A stretch of 27,851 nucleotides of DNA, taken from positions 1 through 27,851 of the forward strand of contig KN834895.1 in the NCBI GenBank assembly GCA_000827265.1. Direction: 5' to 3'. The notes below the pieces were generated by a model. It was not told the DNA's origin, did not search any database, and saw only the letters and a list, made by a program, of their open reading frames with translations. The DNA is from Collybiopsis luxurians FD-317 M1. Taxonomy: Eukaryota; Basidiomycota; Agaricomycetes; Agaricales; Omphalotaceae. The first letter of the stretch is position 1, and every line of letters begins with the position of its first letter. The position numbers and the translations under genes were made by a program. Below are positions 1 through 8,900 of the stretch, one piece after another.

Positions 1-58
1 GATATTACTGTGTCAGTCTAGAACGAACGCAAGTTTCTGACTGCGAATCTGTTAATTC

Positions 59-219
59 TATAGTTCTACGTTAGTACACGATAACCTCAGAACGTAGGAG
101 AAGTCCTCTTTAATTACCTATAGTTCTACGTTAGTACACGATAACTATAGATACGTGAGTATATAGGAAAATATATGAATGAAGAAATACATACCCTCAG
201 AACGTAGGAGAAGTCCTGA
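59..219. repeat. Short direct repeats with an inverted-repeat end
   Basis: A block beginning tagttctacgttagtacacg occurs at 61-85 and again at 121-145. A second block beginning cctcagaacgtaggagaagt occurs at 86-108 and about 195-217. At the second site it is flanked by CCCTCAG and CTGAGGG, a perfect 7-bp inverted pair. The two blocks are adjacent in the first occurrence and separated by about 50 bp of AT-rich sequence in the second. No coding potential is seen. It could be the edge of a larger repeat that starts outside the window. Confidence 0.6.
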
Positions 220-405
220 GGGCAGAAACAATAATCGTATGTTATATATATATTTGGATAGATAGGAAAAATAGATAGAAGGGAAAATAGAAACACGGAA
301 CCATACTTATGAAACGACTGTGCAAAGATATCCGCACGGAGGCTAATCCTGAATCCAAGGATCCCGTTCCTCAGGACACCGACACGACCATGTGATACGA
401 CGCGT
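220..405. other. AT-rich spacer, no gene seen
   Basis: This stretch is AT-rich with a short TA run near 240-252 and imperfect gatagatagg-like repeats. Reading frames crossing it on the minus strand have no recognisable protein features. It separates the left-edge repeats from the WD40 fragment. Confidence 0.4.
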
Positions 406-1187
406 CTACACGTCCGAAGACCCTGATCTAACAGAAAGAACAACATGTGTATGGCCATCCATCTGCTTCAGTTGATCTCCAGATATAGCATCCCATATAC
501 AGACAGTTTTATCATTTGATCCTGAGACAATTTTTAGCCCATCTGATGAAAAAGCTACTGAGTTGACCATGCTTGTATGTCCATTCAATTGCTTCAGCTC
601 CGCTCCAGTTCCAGCATCCCATATGCGGAGACTTTGATCTGTTTGATCTGCCGAGCCTGAAACAATTTTTGATCCATTCAATGAAAAGGCTATAGACCAA
701 ACCTGTCCAGAGTCACCATGGATCTGTTTGAGCTGCCTACCAGTTGCTGTATCCCATATGCAAACAGTTTTATCATTTGATCCTGACACAACCCTGGATC
801 CATTTGATGAAAAGGCAACTGACTTCACCACACCTGTATGACCATCCATTTGCTTGAGCTTAGCTCCAGTCAATGCATCCCATATGCAGATTGTTTTATC
901 TGCAGATCCTGATACAACTTTGGATCCATCAGATGAAAAGGCTACGGAATAAACAATGCCCGTGTGGCCATCCACTGGCTTGGGTTGGTCTATTATGATG
1001 GCATGTCATATCCGAATACTTCCATCATATGATCCTGACATCCTGACATAATTTTAGATCCATCTGGTGAAAAGACAGCTGACCAAACCCTTTGAGAGTG
1101 ACCATCCATTTGTTTAAGCTGCCTGCCACTTGCTGTGTCCCATATACAGACCGTTGTATCATCTGATCCTGACAAACACATTCCCAA
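406..1187 (-). pseudogene. Truncated NACHT-WD40 gene fragment, WD40 blades 6-12 only
   Basis: The minus strand encodes about seven WD40 repeats with the family signature SGSNDKTVCIWD, collinear with blades 6-12 of the two larger NACHT-WD40 loci in this window. Homology starts abruptly near 1175, in the middle of a blade, so the NACHT domain and blades 1-5 are missing. An 8-bp tandem duplication (atcctgac at 1032-1039 and 1040-1047) shifts the frame, splitting it into 993-1187 and 406-975. A 9-bp duplication (633-641, 642-650) is in frame and adds residues before the blade's IWD. After about ten residues of blade 12 the frame jumps to GSSD and stops. The 12-mer gtccgaagaccc (412-423) is identical to the sequence next to the stop codon of both full loci, so this fragment probably keeps the native 3' end after an internal deletion. 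Not expected to be functional. Confidence 0.88.
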
Positions 1188-1274
1188 TCGAGGCTGTAGC
1201 GTACGAAGTCATTCTTCGAACATACCAATTTCTAGGATAAGGTGTCAGGGAAACAGCGAAGACATACTGTTTCT

Positions 1275-2403
1275 AGTACAACAGCTTTGGAGCATGGTAC
1301 GCCGAAGACTCCTGTGGGTACACTCAGGAACGGGGACGCGGATGAAGGGGGTGGGGATAAGAAGGGGCAGGAGGGACAGGAAGTGGATCATAAGGGGGTT
1401 CCGGTTGAATAGATGGAGAATTTGAATAGGACGAGGAAGGTATGTCTCGCTCTTCAATTTTCATTGTTATCGTATCGACTGACAATTTATTTATTTATTT
1501 TTAGTTTGCATTTTCCTTTTATCTTTTCGTATTCCGCCAGGTTATGAATAGTGCGTAGCCCAACCAGCTTTATCGGTTCTTGATACTTCTGTGTTTGTCC
1601 TGCATGCGGTCTTGCTTATGTCGGTGGATCTATTTGAGCTTGCACCTGTTCCAGGGCTGCAAGCAGCGGTGAGGACATGGTTGGAGATTTGAGACAGTTT
1701 GCAAATGGTTGATGTGAGTTTGTTCTACTATTCTCGGTTTACATTATCATCGTACTGCAACCTAATGTTTGATTTTCTTCCTTTCCTCCATTTTTTTTTC
1801 TGCGATTATCTACTCAATTGATGTACCTTAAGTCCAACCGTCTCCAATGTCACCGGCTCACGGAACACTGTGCCGATATTTTGTTTTCAGTTCGTCGAGA
1901 GGTGTACAAAGCTGGAGAACATGTATCGAATGAATTGAAATTCCTATCTATAAGTTGATGAAGTAAGTTGTAATAATACAGGGGATCGCGGCTACTATGA
2001 GTATACCGTGACTGAGTCGTCAATAAATTGACTCGCGTTAGGTCGTTCGAAGATGTTCATGATTTCCTGGCGAAGTGAGCTTCAACGGTACTTAAGGATG
2101 AGATTTCAAAGCAGCTTCAGCAGTGTGATTTGCAGTTGCACGATGCGCTGGGGATGTTCAGTGTGAGTGAGCTCATTATTTTGTTATTGACTCATGGTCT
2201 CTTTTTAGGTATTTTTCCCGTCGATCTATCTATTATCACGTATATATATACTTATGTACATTCAGCTCTCCATCCAAATCCATATTTTAAAACAGGTCCA
2301 AGCTTCTGAAACGACGAGACAGCAAGATGCAGACTTTGCGCCTCAATTGACTCTGACACTGCCAGCTTTTTCTCGTCAAATTGCTACGATTCAGTTCATC
2401 TGA
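1275..2403 (+). pseudogene. Decayed gene for an MLKL-like/adaptor N-terminal helical domain
   Basis: Five exon-like pieces on the plus strand read as the helical N-terminal domain common in basidiomycete NLR-like and kinase proteins (CDD-style MLKL_NTD). A charged low-complexity piece lies at about 1275-1439 with a GTATGT donor. The piece 1618-1713 contains LFELAPVPGLQAAVRTWLEI. The piece 1833-1962 contains RLTEHCADILFSVRREVY. The piece 2042-2162 contains SFEDVHDFLAK and later KQLQQCDLQLHDALGMFS. The piece 2266-2403 contains LSIQIHILKQVQASE. Intron borders are recognisable: GTGAGT...AAG at 1714-1832, GTAAGT...TAG at 1963-2041, GTGAGT...CAG at 2163-2265. Damage includes in-frame stops at 1690-1692 and 2076-2078, a one-base frameshift near 1945 leading into two stops (1956-1961), and a further frameshift after 2078. 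No catalytic or effector domain follows within the next 400 bp. The family assignment is by remembered family sequence, not a search. Confidence 0.7.
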
Positions 2404-3255
2404 ACATTGGGCTTGGTGACTGGATAGGATGATATGGGAATCGGTCTTTAGTGTCGAGCCTGCTTTTCCTGGTTCTTGTTATAATGAGATTTTGTAGTGG
2501 TTACTACCATAGCAAGCTCTAAACAAGTTTCCACCGTCATCAAGAGGACTTGCCCCAATTATGGCACCTCAAATTCTTACTTCTGTCGACACGTTGCTGA
2601 CCCTATCACTATTGTTCTACTCCAACACTGAGATTCATATGCTTATCCGCAGCCTTATTCGAGGTCATTTCATTCGAGATTGCAATGACTCAGTTTGGCA
2701 CCTGAATATGGCTATTAAATCGAACATCCAAGTTACTCAAGCGTCTCTTCCACTTAATCTCCACATGAAAATGTCCAACGGAGGGCTTAAAGGGATAGAG
2801 GCAAGCAATAGTTGAAGGGAGAATCTGGAGGATGAGAATTATAGTAGTTTAAGCCATTTCGACAAAGCAGTTGGAAGGAAATCTACATTCGTGCATGCGA
2901 TTATTCGTTTGATTGTACGATTTTCCCCATTCCTATTGACAAACTTTTTACTCTCTTTGTTCCTTCCATCCGTCTCATTTTCTGCATAATCTGTTTCCGT
3001 CGTTCCAATGCTAATTTGATCATGGTATTATTCATACAACTAATTTTGTTTATCAACATGGCTTGGTGACTTTCAATAGTTTGTCGGTATAAACTTTTGA
3101 GCTTGCTTTTATTTGCCTAACAGAGATTGGCACTGGAGTCACCGTTTATCAACTCGGAAATGCTCCCCTACCACTTTGCGGTTCCAGGCCAGGTTTAAAA
3201 TTTGACGAATGTCGTACTGCTGAAAGATACAGAATGAATATCCAAGAAATCTGAG
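2404..3255. other. Intergenic stretch, no supported gene
   Basis: This stretch follows the decayed helical-domain gene. The longest frame is an 84-codon plus-strand ORF (2561-2815) with no recognisable motif, no introns that extend it and no second copy in the window. If the upstream pseudogene once had a downstream NTPase or kinase domain, no trace of a P-loop or kinase motif was found here. Confidence 0.4.
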
Positions 3256-3440
3256 CGAACGGGATGGCGCAATATGGGTAGGGCTCGGCACCGTGTCCGT
3301 CTATACACGGTTTACGGGTACCGTGATACGGGACCGTCCAAAGCAGGTCAAGATCCAATACGGCACGGTAACGGTACGGTAATACCCGTATTCATCCGTC
3401 CCGTTTACGGCCGTACCGGTCGTAATACGGTTATGAGGTC
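3256..3440. repeat. Dense ACGGT/ACCGT direct and inverted motif cluster
   Basis: About 180 bp contains roughly eighteen copies of ACGG or its complement CCGT in contexts such as tacggg, acggta, accgtg and cccgta, on both strands. Some are near-palindromic (gggtaccgt, gccgtaccgg). The GC-rich, CpG-rich composition differs sharply from the flanks. A 95-codon plus frame runs through it but looks like a by-product of the repeat. It may be a non-autonomous palindromic element or a local satellite; the family is not identified. Confidence 0.6.
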
Positions 3441-3894
3441 TGGAGTTTATATGGGATGCACTTTGAGGGAGGAACAGTTGATGAATAATAGAATAAAATC
3501 AGTGACTGGGGACATAGTTGCTGAATCAGGCATAAGGGTCACATTGGAGTTAACGAGATAGGAATACGAATTAGAAAGAGAATCTATAAAGCTCAGCTTG
3601 ACCCGATCTATCATCCTCGTGTCGGCTGAACCGTTTTCTCAAGAACTGACGATCTTGAGCAACAAGATAAGCATAAAAGTCCAGGACAACGGGAAAGGGA
3701 CAGTATTTTTGCATAGCTGAACTAACGAGCACCTGCAAGGAGTTCTCGGTCAACTTGAAAAACTGCGCCAATGGATGGGCTTTGCTGTCTCGGGTGCCCA
3801 GGGGAGAAAGAGCTGTTTTGAGGTATCTGGAATTTGTTATATCACTCAGCTTATGTCTTCTCTTTTTGTACCGGACGGCATCCCTCGTCCATCC
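3441..3894. other. Spacer with an unrecognised 129-codon minus-strand ORF (3571-3960)
   Basis: The minus-strand ORF at 3571-3960 is basic at its N-terminus and has no motif I recognise. Its first 60-70 bases overlap the start of the repeat module that recurs at 11240 and 24590, where the frame is not conserved. That argues against a real protein, so I leave it as an unsupported ORF within a spacer. Confidence 0.3.
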
Positions 3895-4558
3895 TTGGTA
3901 ATGGCTTGGGCGACGACGGTGTGAGAGCAAAGGTAAATAAGCGCCCATAAAACACTGCACTGTTCGGAGTCCAGGGCCGGAAAGCTCCAGTGCTCTCGTT
4001 TACGTCCACCACCATCGTCATCGCAGAGCCTTTTTATCGTTTATTATAGTTGCTAGGACTCCTTTTCAAAGCTTTCTCAGATGACCTCAAGCAAAGTACC
4101 CGTCTTGTCTCACTCCGCCTCAAAATTGGTGCGTTCACTTGCCTACTTCAAGAGTCATTCTTTTCATTGAATCCCGTTGTAGTACTCAAGCAGGTTATAC
4201 ACAGACATCTGACTATGTTTGGCTCTCCTTGTCTCCCCAGTGCCTCCATTCAACATTCAACACAGATTCTTCGACATTCCTTCATTCCACTATCCACATC
4301 CTCGTCCTTTGTACCCAGTATCCTCCTCAGCTTCGATACATCCTCGTCCTCATCGAAACTCCCTCAATCCTTCAATCGCCATTTCACTCCCCTGCATATT
4401 CAGGAATCGGAAGGAAATTCATGGCTCTTGAACGCATTTACCTTATCGGCCATCTCGCTCCCCTTGTTCCGCTGTTTTTCGAGCTGCTCCCCCTGATCTG
4501 CATGGACGGTTAATTAGTTGGGTAGCTGGAGAGGTAATTGTGACCGGGTTTGTGAAGG

Positions 4559-4612
4559 GTGAGTCTCAATTTTGCTATTTCATCGATCTACGTTGATCAC
4601 ATTTTGATGTAG
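4559..4612 (+). other. Conserved intron-like block in repeat module A
   Basis: A 54-nt segment begins GTGAGTCTC and ends GATGTAG, matching the size and border sequences of introns elsewhere in the window. The same block is at about 13181-13235 in copy B and 23779-23833 in copy C. In all three, the preceding bases can be read as RLISWV(A/T)GE(V/G)IVTG(F/S)VK. In none of the copies does that frame join the conserved upstream ATG without a shift, so the coding reading is tentative. Confidence 0.35.
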
Positions 4613-5269
4613 CGGGACCGATGACCGTAGTAAACCTCTGTCTACCCCGCCCATTATCGAGCATTAACAAGAGGCCTTAACGAGAGCAACCCACAGCAAG
4701 TTCTCTACATCTCTACGCGATCCTTGGATTTCCACCATCACCCTACTCCAACGCGAATGTTTAAACGCCCATTCATGTACTCACCGAAGTCGTTACATTC
4801 TTTGTCGCAATTGAGCTCCCGAATATGGCTATTGAGACCATGATCACCCGGGACTGTTTCCGCTTAAACCCCATGTACAAGCTGTCAACGGAACGAATGG
4901 GATATAGCGCTGAGCGGAAGGCGCTGTGGAGAAAAGATAGAAAGGTTGGGAAGGAAACGCATTCATCTTGAAACTATCAGCTATCCTAGTGAAATGAATA
5001 TCGAGGAAAATAGGAATCTACGTTGAGGATAAATTTTGTTCAAGGTTTTTGCTCAATTTTACGATATCTTGCTCATTGTTATTTCCATATCAATAAATTC
5101 CTTTACCTGTTCTGCCGTCTCTTTTCCTCCTCATCTGTGCCTTTCTGCCGAGAGATCCGTTCCAACGATACCATGTGTGACCTGGCTTGTGACACATCTG
5201 CCTCAGTGTGTTCTGTATTTGCAGGACAATGTACTATAATTATCCACATAGATAACGACGTTAGAGTAT

Positions 5270-5671
5270 ATGCCCATGGCCAATTCATTCAAAAATGGGC
5301 GAGGTCTTTGCCGACTCGGTGTCACCCCGCCGCTTAGCTGTTCCATTTCAGGCTTGTTATTTGACGTGAATTGTGTGCGCTACAGAATTTGTCATGCAGA
5401 GTTGAAATTTGGGAAAGAACTTGATGGTGCTATGTGCATGCACGTTGGGGATAAAAATCACTTAGAATTTCAAGCGGAAGTGGCTATCGCCGTAGTGCTT
5501 ACATGTCTCTATCTAATGTATTTTCATAAGCAGAGTTACGAGAGTAATAGAACTGTTTTTAGCGATGCGATTCCACTCAAATCATACTCCGAATGGGAAG
5601 AAAAGTCAAGAAAGAGCGCTGATTTTGTTTATTTGAGAATGGATAATGAAGAGACGGAAGGTGAACAGTAA
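5270..5671 (+). CDS. Hypothetical small membrane protein (possible exon of the module A gene)
   Basis: This is a 133-codon open frame at the end of repeat module A. Around residues 68-86 it has a hydrophobic stretch (AEVAIAVVLTCLYLMYF) followed by basic and then acidic residues, ending in a Glu-rich tail, as in a single-pass membrane protein. The same tail is recognisable in copy B at about 14050-14262, where it is broken by a one-base shift and an in-frame TAG, both relative to A. That conservation of a C-terminal frame is the only evidence for coding. I do not recognise a family, the start is uncertain, and upstream exons may exist. It converges on the NWD-A gene. Confidence 0.3.
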   Translation: MPMANSFKNGRGLCRLGVTPPLSCSISGLLFDVNCVRYRICHAELKFGKELDGAMCMHVGDKNHLEFQAEVAIAVVLTCLYLMYFHKQSYESNRTVFSDAIPLKSYSEWEEKSRKSADFVYLRMDNEETEGEQ

Positions 5672-5932
5672 CGACAACGAATTTTTGGTTTTCTTTGGGT
5701 ACGAGTTACAGGTGTTGCAGCGAGACAAGTCATACATTAAATATGGGAGGCTTCGGGCAGGAGGTACATGTTTTCTCTTCTTCATTTAGCAACCAAGAAT
5801 CAGCAAATGCAATGGCAAATGACTTCGTAGCAAACAAATAGTAGACTTTCCACGTCTAACCAAACAGAAATGTACTAGTACAAGAACAAGTAAAGTTGCA
5901 ACAGAAGTGGCTTATTAAGACCTACTACCTAG

Positions 5933-8900
5933 TCAGTCCGAAGACCCAGTTGTGGGAGTATAGCACTTAGCCCAATTGTCCCCAATACAGTCCCAATTGA
6001 ACTGGACTGAAGTATGACCACGGCGAGAGATTATGCATGGACAATCGGGAGTAACCAGGTGGTAGGTTAAGGATGGGGGGAAGCCATATTAAGCGTTGTT
6101 CAGAAGAGTAATATGGCTTGATCCATCCTCGATTGTCAGCATTCCAGTGTGCACATGAGGAATTCATTGTGGCAGAGGGGGAAATGAGAGGAAGGCCAAA
6201 GTCAGGTTGAGCATGAACTCCATCACCAGATTCATTCCGAGTTTCTGATAGGATATTAGTTGCATGATCTGAGGAAGGGGAAGCAGAAAGAGTGTGATCA
6301 ATTTGGCCAGTCTCTCCCTCATACTGTTGACCAGTAGCTGCATTCCATATGTGAATAGTTTGATCCCTTGAACCTGACACAACTTTGGATCCATCTGCTG
6401 AAAAGGCAACTGAATAAATCCAATCAGTGTGGCCATCCATTACCTTGAGTTGCTCCCCAGTTGCAGCATCCCATATGTGGACTGTTTTATCACTTGATCC
6501 TAACACTATCTTGGATCCATCTGAAGAAAAGGAAACTGCCCACACCCAATCAACATGCCCTTTTATCTGCTGGAGCTGCTCTCTAGTTTCTACATCCCAA
6601 ACACAGACAGTGTAATCTGCTGATCCTGACACAACCTTTGCGCCATCAAATGAGAAAGTGGCTGAAAGAACATAGTTTGTATGGCAATCCATCTGCTTCA
6701 GTTGGTCTCCAGATATAGCATCCCATATACAGACAGTATTATCATCTGATCCTGACACAATTTTTAGCCCATCGGATGAAAAAGCCACTGAGTTGACCTC
6801 TCCTGCATGTTCATTCATCTCCTTCAGCTCCACTCCTGTTCCAGCTGTTGGAATAAATGTGAGAACAAGGCAAATATTCTGGTCTAATAGCAAAAAGCCC
6901 TAGCAAACACACGGAGAATAAATTTTTCGTACGGTACATTATATGCAGTTTCTACTGATAGGTTGAACTATCCACCCTGTTACGCAGCCATACTATCAAT
7001 AAAAAAAATTAACAAGCCGGAGGCTATCAAACCCTCAAACTGGTGGAAGCAAAAACAAGGGTGTGGCGAGTGTTCCGATTGCTATCATGGATCGGAAACT
7101 CCAACACCAGCATCCCATATGCGGATACTTTTATCTGCCGAGCCTGAAATGATTTTGGATGAATTCAATGACAAGGCTACAGACAAAACTAGTCCAGAGT
7201 GACCATGCATCTGTTTGAGCTGCCTGCCAGTTGCTGTATCCCATATGCAGACTGTGTTATCATTTGATTCTGACACAACCATGGATCCATCTGATAGAAA
7301 GGCAACCAAAAAGACCTTATCTGTATGACCATCCAGTTGCTTGAGCTTGTCACCACTCAATGCATCCCATATGCAAGTAGCAGTATCTGCAGATTCCGAT
7401 ACAACTTTGGATCCATCAGATGAAAAGGAAACAGAATAAACAGTGCCACTGTGGCCATCCACTGGCTTCAGTTGGTCTCCAATAATGGCATCCCATATCT
7501 GGATAGTTCCATCATCTGATCCTGACGTAACTTGAGATCCATCTGGACAAAAAGCTACTGAATCAACCCAATCAGAATGTCCGTCCATTTGCTTAACCTG
7601 CCTGCCAGTTGCTGTATCCCATATATGCGCTGTTTTATCATTTGATCCTGACACAACCAAGGATCCATCAGAGGAAAAGGCAACTGATTTGACCTCTCCT
7701 ATATAGCCATCCATTTTCAAGAGGTTGTCTGCAGTTACTGCATCTCATATACAGACAGTGAGTTCTGCTGATCCTGAAACTAATCTTGTACCATCTAATA
7801 AAAATACAACTGAACAAACCCCGCTGGAATGCCTTGATTAGCTTGAGCTTCTCTCCAGTACCTGCATCCCATGTACAGATGGTTTTGTCTGCAGATCCTG
7901 AGACTATTTTGGCTCCCTCTGGTAAGAAAGCCACTGAATAAACTGGATCAGTGTGGCCAACTATCTCAATGAGTCTATCTCCAGTTACTGCATCCCACAT
8001 CTGGATGGTTTTGTCCCCTCATCCTGACACAGCTTTCATACCATCTGGTGAAAAGGCAACTGAGTAAACCATATCATTGTGACCAGTCACAATATCTCCT
8101 GCTCTCTGGTTGTTGCATTCTATAATCTGACAATTCTATCATCTGCACCAGATATAACTTTGGATCCATTTGATGAAAAAGCAACTGAGCCAATGCAAGC
8201 AGTATGACCTTCCATTTTCAGGAGTTGTTCACCAGTCAGTGCATCCCATATGCAGCCAGTTCTATCATCTGAGCCAGAAACAAGTTTTAATCCATTTGGT
8301 AAAAATGCCACTGTGTTGACCGCTCTCCCACATTATATTTGTAAAATCTCACCCCCATGATTACTAACACCTGTACATAGAACCTTGAGCATTTCTGAAG
8401 TTGCTTTTCCACTGTGTTGCACTTAGAGTGGTTGCAAACTCAGTTGCAAGGCTTGACAAGTATAAATGTGGAGTAGATAAAGATGCCGTAGTCTGTGTAA
8501 ATGACTTCACTAGTCTGTCAACTGTGGCTGCAGCTTCTATTAATGCTAATGAGGCCTTATTCTACAGTCAAATTATAAATTCTCTTATTCTTTTGTTTGG
8601 TAAACTAGTGCCTACCTTAGTTAGGCATATTTGTAAGTTCAGAATATTTTGTAACAGTCTTCCTTCTTTTGCATTAAGCTCATGGATTCAACCTAGAATA
8701 ATACTTTCCCTTCCATTAGTTCTGCCAGTGAATAAAACAATGGATCATTGGCAATAAGATGTGGAATCCAGTATTGAACTGCATATCACAGCTCATTCCC
8801 AAGCTCTGATTCAACCTGACCCCCGAAAGTTAACGCTTCTGGATCTAGTACATATGATGATGTAATATTACACATATTGAAATGTAAACCCTGCAGCATA

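Larger units (their letters stand above)
3895..5932 (+). repeat. Repeat module, copy A (unidentified, with a small TM ORF at its end)
   Basis: This block aligns along its length with 11240-14557 (copy B), and its first 900 bp also with 23230-24028 (copy C). Its leading 120 bp (…ccagggccggaaagctccag…) recurs at 24590-24720. Landmarks shared by A, B and C are: tttctcagatgacctc or close variants; a C/T-rich tract; an ATGGC-initiated short frame near 4421; and a GTGAGTCTC...GATGTAG intron-like block (4559-4612 in A). A and B further share about 1.1 kb up to the 3' end of the neighbouring NACHT-WD40 gene, which converges on the module. It may be a decayed spliced gene duplicated with the NLR gene, or a transposon. 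No diagnostic domain was found. Confidence 0.7.

Noticed and set aside
126..458. Minus-strand frame of 110 codons at the left edge
   Set aside because: It is AT-rich, Tyr/Phe-heavy, has no motif, and overlaps the end of the WD40 fragment in another frame.
1245..1457. Minus-strand 70-codon ORF
   Set aside because: It is antisense to the charged low-complexity exon that leads into the MLKL-like domain pseudogene, and has no motif.
4050..4513. Three overlapping plus-strand ORFs in module A
   Set aside because: They run through a C/T-rich tract open in all three frames, and the frames are not conserved in modules B and C.
8401..8757. Plus-strand frame of 118 codons
   Set aside because: It is antisense to the linker between the NACHT and WD40 parts of NWD-A, with a matching antisense frame at 16740-16967 in NWD-B. 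The minus strand carries the homologous protein.
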